DNA of 64,000 nucleotides, from positions 124,001 through 188,000 of the forward strand of contig CAWBVA010000012.1 in the NCBI GenBank assembly GCA_963792125.1, in the 5' to 3' direction. Below the pieces are notes generated by a model. That model was not told where the DNA came from, did no database searches, and saw only the letters and a program-made list of their open reading frames with translations. Both the position numbers and the translations under genes were made by a program. The stretch comes from Methanocella_A sp963792125 (GTDB lineage Archaea > Halobacteriota > Methanocellia > Methanocellales > Methanocellaceae). How positions within the stretch are numbered: the first letter of the stretch is position 1; each line of letters starts with the position of its first letter. This document shows positions 9,679 to 19,177 of the stretch, in pieces.

Positions 9679-10372
9679 GGCCGGTTGTTGCTTTGAAAAT
9701 GAACGGCGAAAGTGCGAGAGTATTATCCCGGAGAGCGGTCGATACCGTAAAGGGGCCGTCATACGGGCCGTTAATAAAGTTCCAGTCGACTTTTCCGTGT
9801 TCTCGGGCGATCGCATCGAACTCAGGATAGTTCCACTCTCGCAGATGCCAGTAGTTCATGGGGGAACCATCTTTATTCGTGTATTCAGGGCGCCTGCTCG
9901 GGGTACTGATAAACACACCCTTCTTACAGACGCGCATCATTTCGTTTATCAGGCGATGGTAGTCCTCCACATGCTCGATAACGTCCACACAGGTTACGAC
10001 ATCAAAGTGATTATCCGGAAACTGGAGTTGATAGCCATCGTAAACGTTTAAGCTTGTCAGCCGGGGATTGCGGCCCATTACCGTACTCATGCAGTATTCA
10101 TAGACTTTTTTATCGACATCCACACCGGCCAGTTCTCTGGACTTTATTGCCAGAATGTTAAGGCCATAGCCGAGACCAAAACCGACGTCCAGCACAAGCG
10201 AAGATTCACCCACATATTTATTCAGAGCCAGAAAGTAAGCTTCGATCTGTACCGGGACCACCGATCCTTTGCCTACTATTGTGGAATACTCTCCGGGGTC
10301 GGGTTTTTTCTTGATAAAACCATTTTTAATGGTAGCCAGTGTATTACTAAATTTTAAGGGCATCGAAATCAC
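9662..10372 (-). CDS. SAM-dependent methyltransferase, class I
   Basis: Small-molecule or sugar methyltransferase with the class I Rossmann fold. Motif I is LVLDVGFGLGYGLN (about residues 60-73), followed by the acidic loop LAGVDVDKKVYEY, motif IV FDVVTCVDVIEHVEDYHRLI, and the post-motif GVFISTPSRRPEYTNKDG. Length of 236 aa is normal for the Methyltransf_11/UbiE-like group. Position inside the glycosyltransferase run suggests it methylates a glycan or its precursor, as methylated sugars are common in archaeal N-glycans; that role is inference. It overlaps the next gene downstream. Confidence 0.82.
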   Translation of the reverse strand: MISMPLKFSNTLATIKNGFIKKKPDPGEYSTIVGKGSVVPVQIEAYFLALNKYVGESSLVLDVGFGLGYGLNILAIKSRELAGVDVDKKVYEYCMSTVMGRNPRLTSLNVYDGYQLQFPDNHFDVVTCVDVIEHVEDYHRLINEMMRVCKKGVFISTPSRRPEYTNKDGSPMNYWHLREWNYPEFDAIAREHGKVDWNFINGPYDGPFTVSTALRDNTLALSPFIFKATTGHECGK

Positions 10373-10390
10373 GTGATGGTTTATTTGTTC

Positions 10391-11320
10391 TTAATCAAGT
10401 TTGTCTATGAATTTTCTAAACAATCCTATCAGCTTTCCGAACGATGAACTTGGCAATATTACATCAATACACGATTGATCTAATATAATATTTGGTGTCA
10501 CGAACTTCGGGTGAACCAACCGATTAGTATCTATCGGCCGTGTAGCCATTCCGGTAAATTGCCTTTCGCCCCCCGCCTGGTCATGGGTTCCGCCGGCATA
10601 CCCTATGTTTTTAACCAGGTTGTATCTGGGAACGATGCAAAGCCCGTTCTGGAAAATGCATGTATAAACCCACTGGTAGTCCCAGGTGTCGATCTTCTTT
10701 TCGTATACCAGATCGAAAGCAGATTCAAAGTGCTTCGCCAGCCTGGCATCAGGATATATCGTACTTAACTGACGGTTTTGTTTGAATTTGGGCCAGTCAG
10801 ACATATGTTTATCATATAAGCCCCAGGCCCTTTTCCATGTCGCCCATCCCCATATGGGGTAATATTTGGAAAAGTAATAGCTGTCCTCCGGTTCGAGCCT
10901 TGAAGATACGTAATTGGTGCCGCCGATCATCATTACCCGCGTATCATTCCGGTAGTAAAGCAGGAGGTCCTGGCAAAAACGGAAGAAGCTCGGGTCCGGC
11001 AGGCAATCGTCTTCGAGGATTATGCCCTCGTCGACATTATCAAAGAACCAGGTGATGGCCGTGCTTACTGCTTCTTTACATCCCAGGTTCCTGTCGCGAT
11101 AAAGCGCGCGTACCTCGCAGTCCCAGGTAATATTATCGACAATTTTTCTTGTTTGTGCACACAGTTCAGCTTCTTCCGGCCTGTCCTGACGGGGGCCGTC
11201 TGCAGCGATAAACAGTTTTGCCGGCCGCGTCTTTCGGATCTCTTCGAAAACGGCGCTAGTCGTGGCAGGCCTGTTGAAAATGATAAAAAGCACCGGCGTT
11301 TTCAGCTCACTGGAATCCAT
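10391..11320 (-). CDS. GT-A fold glycosyltransferase-like protein
   Basis: Nucleotide-diphospho-sugar transferase of the group annotated as GT2-like or hemolytic-protein-like. It starts TPVLFIIFNRPATTSAVFEEI, then LFIAADGPRQDRP, and carries EGIILEDDCLPDPSFFRF with the DDC acid pair likely to bind metal and nucleotide sugar. PIWGWATWKRAWGLYD follows, a hallmark of this subfamily. Residues 280-309 carry no recognisable motif. It sits in the minus-strand run between the methyltransferase and the Wzt ATPase. Donor and acceptor unknown. Confidence 0.8.
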   Translation of the reverse strand: MDSSELKTPVLFIIFNRPATTSAVFEEIRKTRPAKLFIAADGPRQDRPEEAELCAQTRKIVDNITWDCEVRALYRDRNLGCKEAVSTAITWFFDNVDEGIILEDDCLPDPSFFRFCQDLLLYYRNDTRVMMIGGTNYVSSRLEPEDSYYFSKYYPIWGWATWKRAWGLYDKHMSDWPKFKQNRQLSTIYPDARLAKHFESAFDLVYEKKIDTWDYQWVYTCIFQNGLCIVPRYNLVKNIGYAGGTHDQAGGERQFTGMATRPIDTNRLVHPKFVTPNIILDQSCIDVILPSSSFGKLIGLFRKFIDKLD

Positions 11321-11351
11321 GTTTTAACCTTCGAGTCGACCATTACTATGA

Positions 11352-12649
11352 TTAATCCGATCCTGTCTCATACCGCTCCCATTTGATGACAGGGGCGAGC
11401 GGTACCGGCCTCTTTACCTGCCAGTAAGGCGAGTTGCTCACACGGTTTGTGATACTCAAGAAATACCGCCGGCGAGCTTACTCCCGGCTGGAATAGCCAC
11501 TGTCGACAGTAGAGACTGCCTGAAAGCTCTAACCGGTAGATACCCTCGTTGAGAAGATTCTCAGGTATTTTACTCCTCAGGACACATTTGCCTGGCTTTA
11601 TTTCTGGCCATGCCTCTTCTTTTTTGATCCGTTTGATAAGTGATATAAAGGGAGACACCGTCTTCAGTGAACAGATTGTATCCCAGCTCAAGCGCCGGGT
11701 CTGTCTTATTTATCGTTCCTTCGACATAGACCCAGACATCAGAGCTGTTAGGAACCGAAGTCTCGAGCTTGCGGCCATGCTCGTCCCCGACGTAAAAACG
11801 GGTTGGTCTAAACCATGGGTTGTCAAACCGGGTTCCATCGTTGAGCCACTCGGTTATCAGCGTCGTATCGTCGCCGGCATACTCGTATTTTTTTATTACG
11901 GAAGGGACATTCCTCGAATCGTCGATGATTTTACCGCCGTCGAGCAGAATAGCCCTTTTGCACAGTTTTTCAACGGCGTTCATCTGGTGGCTGACAAAAA
12001 GGACAGTCCGCCCCTCATTCGCAATGTTACTCATCTTCCCGAGGCATTTTTTCTGGAAAGCAACGTCGCCGACGGCTAATACTTCATCCACAATCAAAAT
12101 TTCTGTGTCCAGATGTGCGGCGACGGCAAACCCAAGCCTCACCTGCATTCCGCTCGAATAATGTTTTAACGCCGTATCGAGAAATTTCTCGGTGTCAGCA
12201 AATTTGACGATCTCATCAAATTTTGCCTCAATCTCAGATTTCCGCATACCTCAGGATTGATCCGCTTAAGTAAATGTTTTCGCGCCCGCTCAGCTCCGGG
12301 TGGAAACCCGTCCCGACTTCGAGTAGCGAGCCGATTTTTCCATAGATTTCCGCATGCCCGTCGGACGGTTCCGTTATCCTAGAAGAATTTTTAAAAGCGT
12401 GCTTTTGCCTGCGCCGTTTCGGCCGATAATACCGACGACATCACCTTGCTCGACGTCGAATGATATATCTTTTAACGCGTAAAAATATCCCTGACCAGAA
12501 GCCTGGTTCGCGCCCCTGAACCGTTTAAAAGGCACGGATAACGTGTCAGTGATAGCGTCACGGAAGGTCCGGTATGGTACCTTGTTTTCTCCGTACCGGT
12601 ACTGTTTGCTGAGGTCGTGAATACTTATTGCTACTTTCCCCAATCTCAC
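11352..12649 (-). CDS. wzt: Wzt-type ABC transporter ATPase for glycan export (several frameshifts)
   Basis: ATPase of a Wzm/Wzt exporter that flips a lipid-linked glycan across the membrane. The N terminus carries VAISIHDLSKQYRYG and Walker A GIIGRNGAGKSTLLKIL. The middle carries GSLLEVGTGFHPELSGREN, typical of the Wzt/TagH group, the signature YSSGMQVRLGFAV and Walker B ILIVDEVLAVGD. The C-terminal extension resembles the substrate-binding domain of Wzt (SKIPENLLNEGIYRLEL, ending NSPYWQVKRPVPLAPVIKW). At least four one-base shifts are needed, near 12380, 12250, 11620 and 11458; two touch homopolymers. GTG at 12649 overlaps the Wzm stop; TTG at 12643 is an alternative. The stop at 11352 is my reconstruction. 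Four indels could mean a decayed gene, but all conserved segments survive. Confidence 0.72.
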
Positions 12650-13510
12650 ACCTCGTCGGCGAATTTTTTCTGTGCATGACTGAAGTAGAAGCTCCCGCTT
12701 ATCAGAAATGCGATCGCAATGATTGCCGATACGAACACGATGTTGCCGGGCGCATTTGTGCCCAGTAAAGCCCAGCGGAACCCTTCGATAACGCCAGTCC
12801 ATGGGGTTTAACCCGTATAATAGCTGGAACGATTCGGGTACCATCGATGCGGGGTATACGACTGGTGAGGCGAACATCCATATCTGGATCATGAAGGGTA
12901 CCACATACTGGAAATCACGGTACATGACATTCAGAGCGGAAAGCCAGAGGCCGATCCCCATTGAAGTAATCACGGCCATCAGAATAAATAGCGGGAGATA
13001 GAGAAGGTTCAACGACGGTACGATGCCGTAGTAGACCATCATCAGAATCAGTATTGTAAACGCTACCGCAAAGTCGACCAATGGCGACAGGACGCTTGAA
13101 ACCGGGAGCGCTATTCGAGGGAAATACACTTTCTTGATGATGTTAGCGTTCATGACCATAGTAGTGGTAGACCTGTTGATGCTCTCCGAAAATAGCGTCC
13201 AGGGCAGGAGTGCAGTGTAAGCAAAGATGGGATAAGGGATGTTGTCCGAAGGTATGCTGGCAAGCTTCCCGAAAAATATTGTGAAGATTAGCATGGCACA
13301 TAACGGCTGGATGATCGCCCAGGCGAAACCGAGCGCCGTCTGCTTATAGCGGACCTTGATATCACGCCAGGTAAAAAAGTACAGCAGATCCCGGTAGTCC
13401 CATAGCTCCCTCAGATTAATGGGTAGCCATCCATGGGTTCGCTCAATAATGGTCACAGGGACTGACGCCTGTGAGGATGAATCTACAGCTTTATCGCTTA
13501 AAGCCACCAT
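12646..13510 (-). CDS. wzm: Wzm-type ABC-2 transporter permease (one frameshift)
   Basis: Membrane component of the glycan exporter, partner of Wzt encoded directly downstream. It opens with a soluble stretch, then LPINLRELWDYRDLLYFFTWRDIKVRYKQ, the standard cytoplasmic gate helix of Wzm/TagG proteins (written here as one run because it defines the family; key residues are RDIKVRYKQ). About six membrane helices follow. Near 12798 an extra base breaks the frame after LNPM; the other frame continues TGVIEGFRWALLGTNAPGN and ends with a helix and KKFADEV at 12646. The GTG of Wzt overlaps this stop, implying coupled translation. Confidence 0.8.
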
Positions 13511-13578
13511 AAATTATCTCCCATGGCCAAACCACATCTCATCGTTTTGAAGGTATGATAACTTCAGGATACCGTAAA

Positions 13579-14517
13579 TTAAGCTATTTTAGTCCTGTAC
13601 CAGTCGATCGTCTTTTTCAGCCCGTCCCGGAACTCGGTCCTGGCCTCGAACCCGAACTCGTCTTTCGCCCGGCTCGTCACCAGGCACCTCCGGGGCTGCC
13701 CGTCAGGCTTGCTCGTGTCCCATTTGATCTCGCCTTTAAAGCCGGTGAGCTCGGCAATGATCGTGTAGAGCTCCTTGATGCTGATTTCTCGTCCTGCCCC
13801 GATGTTTACCGGCTCGGACTTATTATACTTCTCCGTCGCCATCACGATGGCCTTTGCGGCGTCATCGACGTAGAGGAATTCCCGGGACGCCTTGCCGGTG
13901 CCCCAGGCTTCGACCGTCGGGTCGCCGTTTTTTACCGCGGTCAGGAACTTGATGATCGTGGCCGGTATGACGTGAGAGTCCTCGGGATCGAACTTGTCAC
14001 CGGGGCCGTAGAGATTAACGGGTAAGAGGTATATCGAATTAAAATTATACTGCTGCCGGTAGGCCTGGGATTGAACCAGCAGCATCTTCTTGGCCAGCCC
14101 GTAGGGCGCATTGGTCTCTTCCGGGTAGCCTTTCCACAGGTCCTCTTCGTGGAACGGCACCGGGGTAAACTTCGGGTAGGCGCATACTGTCCCGAGGATG
14201 ACACACTTTTCCACCCCTTCGAGACGGGCTGCTTCTACAAGCTGGATGCCCATGATCGCGTTATCATAAAACAGGCTGCCCGGATACTTCCTGTTGTAAC
14301 CAATGCCACCGACGTTCGCGGCCAGGTGGATTACGACGTCCTGGCCTTTGACCACGTCGACGCAGTTATCCCATTTCCGGAGGTCGGTATCCCGGCTCCG
14401 GGGGACGTAGATGTCACTTTTGTTCACGCCCCGTTCCACCAGCTGGCTTACGACAAACGAGCCCAGAAACCCAGCGCCACCTGTGACAAGGACCTTTTTA
14501 TTATCCCAGAACGCCAT
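13579..14517 (-). CDS. fcl: GDP-L-fucose synthase-like NAD(P)-dependent epimerase
   Basis: Short-chain dehydrogenase predicted to make a GDP-6-deoxyhexose such as GDP-L-fucose by 3,5-epimerisation and 4-reduction. Motifs are KKVLVTGGAGFLGSFV (nucleotide binding), VIHLAANVGGIGYN, the YxxxK pair in APYGLAKKMLLVQ, NLYGPGDKFDPEDSHVIPA and ASREFLYVDDAAKAI, all characteristic of GDP-fucose synthase. Length of about 312 aa fits. I choose the ATG at 14517, preceded by GAGG seven bases upstream, over the ATG at 14529. No GDP-mannose 4,6-dehydratase is in this window, so its substrate must come from elsewhere. Confidence 0.82.
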   Translation of the reverse strand: MAFWDNKKVLVTGGAGFLGSFVVSQLVERGVNKSDIYVPRSRDTDLRKWDNCVDVVKGQDVVIHLAANVGGIGYNRKYPGSLFYDNAIMGIQLVEAARLEGVEKCVILGTVCAYPKFTPVPFHEEDLWKGYPEETNAPYGLAKKMLLVQSQAYRQQYNFNSIYLLPVNLYGPGDKFDPEDSHVIPATIIKFLTAVKNGDPTVEAWGTGKASREFLYVDDAAKAIVMATEKYNKSEPVNIGAGREISIKELYTIIAELTGFKGEIKWDTSKPDGQPRRCLVTSRAKDEFGFEARTEFRDGLKKTIDWYRTKIA

Positions 14518-14638
14518 ATAACGCCTCAACTGTTGCTGTTATCATTAAGTCAAGGTATATAAAAACGTTGGTGTCGCATCAGGTACTCAAAAAAATGCGG
14601 GAAAACCTCCCGTAAAGGCAATTTGCCGGTTCAACCAG

Positions 14639-15769
14639 TTATCCCTGAAGATATTTTTTCATCAGCCGCTTAACATTATGATACTTCAGGCCTGACGGAT
14701 TCATGCACATAAGCATGACGAACAGTATGATCGATCGCCTACGATGGCCTTTATCTGATATGTTATACGCAATGTTGTACATCTCGTCCTCGACGACGGC
14801 GTCGATCGATCGATCGGTCACGTATTGCCGAAAGCCATCGTACTGGCTGACGTAGCAGGTAAAAAAATTGTGCAAATATTGCCTTATCGATTTGATATCG
14901 GCATACCTGATATCCTTGTTTACCAGACCTGACTGGTAGTCCGCCAGCTCGAGGAGCTTGCGCATTTTTACGTGATCATCCGGTTCCAGGTATTTCTGTA
15001 GCTTGTCCATCCGGTTAAACTGAAACCCCGGAAGGATGGACTGCATGTTTAAAAATATTGCTTTTTCGACGCCAGCCGGAAGGCCGCCATCTTTCAGGAG
15101 CCGATCGAGAATGATCAGTATCTCGATCAGGAACAGGTCATTGCTGGAGATGGTCTTCGACTCGCCATGCAGCCGGAACTGCGCAATTGTGGAACCGACG
15201 TGCCTGACGTTGTGTTTCACGGCCACCCTGATCCAGAAGTCATAATCCATGACGTAGTGGAACGCTTCGTCCAGGTACCCGATATCGTCGAAAATTTTCC
15301 TTTTGAAGAACACGCTGGGCTGGGATATGCGATTGGTGAGGAGCAGCTCAGGGAGCGTGAAGTCGCCGGTCGGGACGTTTTCCATCAATTTGCCGTGCAC
15401 GTCGATAAAATCGATATTGCCATGGACCATGTCGACATCCGGGTGACCGGTAAAGAATTTTACGATGCGCGACACCGCACCTTCGACGTACAGGTCATCC
15501 GAATTGATCCAGGCGACATATTCTCCGGTGCATCTCCTGAACCCTTTGTTGATGGCATCGGACTGGCCATTGTCTTTTTCACTGACCCAGTACGCGATTT
15601 TGTCCTCGTATTTTTTTATGATTTCCTTGCTGCCGTCCGTCGACCCGCCGTCAATGATGATGTACTCGATGTCGGGATAATCCTGGTTGATCACCGAGAG
15701 AATGGTCTTTTCAATAAACTGAGCCTGATTAAATGAAGGCGTTACGATCGATACCCTGGGCACGTTCAT
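14639..15769 (-). CDS. GT2 family glycosyltransferase
   Basis: Inverting GT-A glycosyltransferase. The catalytic domain spans about residues 1-220: PRVSIVTPSFNQAQFIEKTI, EYIIIDGGSTDGS, AYWVSEKDNGQSDAINKG, and the metal-binding YVAWINSDDLYVEGAV. PSVFFKRKIFDDIGYLDE and FHYVMDYDFWIRVA complete the acceptor region. The C-terminal 150 residues are helical and carry no motif I know. AT-rich DNA separates it from the divergent gene at 15960. Probably acts on the surface glycan; donor unknown. Confidence 0.88.
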   Translation of the reverse strand: MNVPRVSIVTPSFNQAQFIEKTILSVINQDYPDIEYIIIDGGSTDGSKEIIKKYEDKIAYWVSEKDNGQSDAINKGFRRCTGEYVAWINSDDLYVEGAVSRIVKFFTGHPDVDMVHGNIDFIDVHGKLMENVPTGDFTLPELLLTNRISQPSVFFKRKIFDDIGYLDEAFHYVMDYDFWIRVAVKHNVRHVGSTIAQFRLHGESKTISSNDLFLIEILIILDRLLKDGGLPAGVEKAIFLNMQSILPGFQFNRMDKLQKYLEPDDHVKMRKLLELADYQSGLVNKDIRYADIKSIRQYLHNFFTCYVSQYDGFRQYVTDRSIDAVVEDEMYNIAYNISDKGHRRRSIILFVMLMCMNPSGLKYHNVKRLMKKYLQG

Positions 15770-15959
15770 TATATCGTACCTACATTAACATGCCACCCTT
15801 TAAAAGCATTTCCTCAACGCTTTTTGGGCCCGGCGGCTCGATCGACGATAGTTCCAGGATGCTCGGGGCCAGGGCAGCCAGGGCACGGGAGCAAACTATA
15901 TATGAAATCGTGGCAAGCATAAATTTCAATTATTAAAATGTTACTCTGTCACGGGCAGG

Positions 15960-16880
15960 GTGGTCTTCCTGGATAACCCCAATATATCCATTGTCTTGCC
16001 GACCTTTAACCGGCCGGTCATATTGAGAGAGTGCCTGCGATCCGTCATTGCCCAGTCGTACAAAAGCTGGGAATTGATCATCGTCGACGATTGCTCCCCA
16101 CTGCCTGTAGAGTCTAATATCAAAGACCTGCTGGACAGCGATCCCCGGATAAGGTTCGTCCGCAACCCGTTCCGCCGCACGACCCCGGCTTCGAAGAACA
16201 TCGGCATATCCCTGGCCCGACACGACCTGGTGCTCTTCCTGGAAGACGACATGGTCCTGGACCCTGATGCCATAAGCATTTTGATCGGTACATACCAGTT
16301 GTTGAGCGTGAAAGACCCGAAGCTGGGTGCCGTGGCACCGAGTATTCCCCGGGTCCAGTACGCGGACCTGAAGAGCCTTGGCACAATCAAGGAGCGACTG
16401 GTCAATGAGAAGCCATCCCCGGGCTCGACGCCGCACCGGATGAGCCCTCTGACCGGCGAGATCAGCATCGACTTCACCCCGAAATACCGGGATATCATGG
16501 AAGTGGAGGACGTCCATGCCTGCGTGCTGTACCCGAAAAAAATACTGGCCGAAGCAAAGGGGTTCAGTGAAAACCGGTATAAGGGCAACTTCAGCCGCGA
16601 GGAGACCGACCTGTCCTACCGGCTGAAGAAGCGCGGTTACCACTTTTATTTCGAGCCCCGGGCCATCTTTTTCCACGTTTACGTCCGGGAAGGCGGGAGC
16701 CGGGTAAGCTACCCGGAGTTCATGTATTACACGATAACGAATCACACTAAGTTTCTCTACCATAACCTGGGCTTGGTAAAAACAATGTACATGGCTCCCT
16801 TGTTCGTCCTTTGGTCCCTGAAGGGCGGGGTAACCCGGCTCGGGAAACGCATTGCGAAGCCGTTCCGCGAAACGCGGTAA
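15960..16880 (+). CDS. GT2 family glycosyltransferase
   Basis: GT-A glycosyltransferase with NISIVLPTFNRPVILRECL at the N terminus, WELIIVDDCSP, ASKNIGISLARHDLVLFLED and the acidic DxD-like EDDMVLDP. C-terminal FSREETDLSYRLKKRGYHF supplies the usual ED general-base motif. The start is a GTG directly upstream of the first beta-strand; no in-frame ATG precedes it and the Shine-Dalgarno is weak (GGGCAGG). It is the only plus-strand gene inside a minus-strand glycosyltransferase block, with an AT-rich divergent promoter region on its left. Intact frame. Confidence 0.85.
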   Translation: MVFLDNPNISIVLPTFNRPVILRECLRSVIAQSYKSWELIIVDDCSPLPVESNIKDLLDSDPRIRFVRNPFRRTTPASKNIGISLARHDLVLFLEDDMVLDPDAISILIGTYQLLSVKDPKLGAVAPSIPRVQYADLKSLGTIKERLVNEKPSPGSTPHRMSPLTGEISIDFTPKYRDIMEVEDVHACVLYPKKILAEAKGFSENRYKGNFSREETDLSYRLKKRGYHFYFEPRAIFFHVYVREGGSRVSYPEFMYYTITNHTKFLYHNLGLVKTMYMAPLFVLWSLKGGVTRLGKRIAKPFRETR

Positions 16881-16891
16881 GTAATCGTATT

Positions 16892-18027
16892 CAGGGTTTT
16901 CCGTCTGCGTCCAGTATCAGGTTAATATATCTTTCCATCACGGAATTGATATCGTAGGACGAAGCTTTCTGTGATGGCTCTGGCAGACAGCGGACTCATA
17001 TGGTCCGCTTTTGTCGAGAGCGAAGTGACTGAACGGACAAGCGCGCCCGACATCGCCCGATCTATAGATAAGCGCCTGCGCCATCGCCGGTCTCCGGCAT
17101 GGCGGTGACGTCCGGGACGATCACGGGCTTGCCGCAGTGCCATGGCCTCGACGACCGGCACGCAGAAGCCCTCATGCTCGCTCGCGGTCACCCATGCGTC
17201 GCAAGCCCGGTAGTAGCCGGGCAGTTCCTCGTCGGGCGACACGTCCTGCGAACTTCACCCTGTCCTTCACGCCCAGCTCATCGGCCAGCGCCTCGAGCCG
17301 CTCCCGCTCCGGGCCGCCGCCGACGATAATAAGCGCAACGGGCATCTCCTTCATCATGGCCATCGCCCGGATCAGGTTATCGACCCGCTTGCCGCTGGCC
17401 AGCCTGCCCACGTACAGCAGTATGAAAACTGTCGCCTGCGCCGAACGCAGCCCGGACAGTGTCGCCGGTCCCGGGAGAGAAACGGGACAGGTCTATGCCG
17501 ATCGGTATCACCGTAACCTTTGACGGGGTCGATGCCCCGGCCCGCCAGCTCGTTCTTCGAGTACAGGCTGTCGGTCTTGATCCGGTCGCTGTGCTTCATA
17601 GAGCGCACGTAGGCCGCCCTCCTGACCCGGGTCAGCAGCCTGTCCATTTTGCCGGTCAGCTGCTCCGGCGGAGTCAGGCCGTGGTATACCCATACGAGCT
17701 TAAGTCCCGGATTATGCCTTTTCGCGAGGTGCACAGCCGGCAATGCCCCGACGTCAGGCCCTGCCAGCACCAGCCGGTCAAACGTCGCCAGTTCCTTCGC
17801 AGTAGTAAATGTCCGGAGGAGCGCCTTGAGGTTCGTCCTGATGCCGTGCCGGTTCACACCGCCGAGGAACCGGACCTCGATGCCGTGACAGTCGGCCGCT
17901 CGCAGGCGAAGGTGTAGAGCGCGACCCGGCCTTTGCCTGCATCTCTTAACGCCTCCAGCGTGGCCGCGGTAAAGTTGCCCTGCGCGTCTCGATCGACGAT
18001 GCGGGTGGTGACGATAGCTACATCCAT
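16892..18027 (-). CDS. GT4 family glycosyltransferase, heavily frameshifted
   Basis: Pieces in alternating frames line up to one GT-B enzyme: MDVAIVTTRIVDRDAQGNFT at the start (ATG at 18027); PGLKLVWVYHGLTPPEQL and IDPVKVTVIPIGIDLSRFSP in the middle; then LLYVGRLASGKRVDNLI and ACDAWVTASEHEGFCVPVVE (E-x7-E). The end reads ASSYDINSVMERYINLILD. At least six one-base shifts are required, near 17890, 17523, 17425, 17247, 17134 and 17066-16970. Either this gene is a decaying pseudogene or read quality is poor here; the retention of every conserved block argues for the latter. The start lies four bases after the neighbouring stop. Confidence 0.6.
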
Positions 18028-18031
18028 GCGA

Positions 18032-19177
18032 TCACCGACGCTCCTGGATAATTTCTTCGATGATCGTCATGTACTGCCGTGCGATGATCGGCCAGTCGAA
18101 CTGCCGCTCTACTCTTTCCCGGGCCGCCAGGCCCATCGCAGCCCGACGCCGGCTATCCGTGGCCAGGAGCAGAATCTTCTCTGCCAGCGCCTCCGGGTCC
18201 GCGGGCGGCACGAGAAAGCCGGTAGTGCCGTCGGCTACTGTGTCCCCCATGCCGCCGATCCTGCTGCACAGGACAGGGCGCCCGCAGCCCATGGCTTCCA
18301 GCACGGCGATCCCGTATGGCTCCACGATGCTGGGCTGGACGTAAATGTCGCAGCTCGAGTATACGGGGGGCATCTGTACGTTGGGCACCGGCTTCTCGAC
18401 GAACCGGACGACATCATCCAACGCCAGCTCTCCGATGAGCTTTTTAAGATCGGCCTCAGCTGGCCCGCGACCCATAATGTAGAGGACGATACCGGGACAC
18501 TTTTCTCTGGCTATGGCCATCGCTTTGATAAGGTGCTCCAGGCCTTTATATGGATGCAGACGTGCCACGGTCAGCAGCTTGATTTCGCCATCAGCCAGCG
18601 GCGTCGGCCCGGCCGTCGGCTTGAAAAGGCCTGCGTCGACGCCCACGTGAACGACCTGCACTCGCCCTGCAGGTACCCGGAGCTCCTGCTGCACAAAATC
18701 CCGGGCAGCACCGCAGTGCGCGGTGTATACTGTGACACCACGTCGCAGCATGGCGTTCAGCGTGACATCGAAGGCCTTCAGCGCCCAGCGCTTGTAGCCG
18801 GGCGGAAAATGAGTGCGCTCGGTCGAGAGGACTGTCGGGATGCCCAGGCGCCGCGCCGCGAGGTAAGCCATATGGCAGATAGGCTGATAGTCCTCCTGCA
18901 GGAGCAGCACGTCATAGCCGCCGCGCCGGACTTCGCCGCAGACTGAGGGCGTGAACGGCAGCTCGCCCGCATCGAGCGGCGTATCCAGGTACGCGACCTT
19001 ATAAGCGGATTCGCCGTCAGCCTGACTGTCGGCAGTGATCATCTTCTCGCGCAGTGCCCGGCCTTTCGAAGCGATGACGGTGACGTCGGCGCCCATCTTT
19101 GCCAGGCTGTCGGCCAGCCCGAACTCGTTGCCCCGGACGTATCGCGCGAAATAGGGGACGACGATGCCGATCTTCAT
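18032..19177 (-). CDS. GT4 family glycosyltransferase
   Basis: Retaining GT-B glycosyltransferase of about 381 aa. It starts MKIGIVVPYFARYVRGNEFG at 19177; the frame is open 94 codons further but that Arg/Gly-rich extension is a shadow of the neighbouring gene. The acceptor domain is 1-180; the donor domain has LLTVARLHPYKGLEHLIKAM, LYIMGRGPAEADLKKLI, and VQPSIVEPYGIAVLEAMGCG with the E-x7-E donor site. The start overlaps the upstream stop (ATGA), so it is translationally coupled to the gene at 19174-20226. Confidence 0.88.
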   Translation of the reverse strand: MKIGIVVPYFARYVRGNEFGLADSLAKMGADVTVIASKGRALREKMITADSQADGESAYKVAYLDTPLDAGELPFTPSVCGEVRRGGYDVLLLQEDYQPICHMAYLAARRLGIPTVLSTERTHFPPGYKRWALKAFDVTLNAMLRRGVTVYTAHCGAARDFVQQELRVPAGRVQVVHVGVDAGLFKPTAGPTPLADGEIKLLTVARLHPYKGLEHLIKAMAIAREKCPGIVLYIMGRGPAEADLKKLIGELALDDVVRFVEKPVPNVQMPPVYSSCDIYVQPSIVEPYGIAVLEAMGCGRPVLCSRIGGMGDTVADGTTGFLVPPADPEALAEKILLLATDSRRRAAMGLAARERVERQFDWPIIARQYMTIIEEIIQERR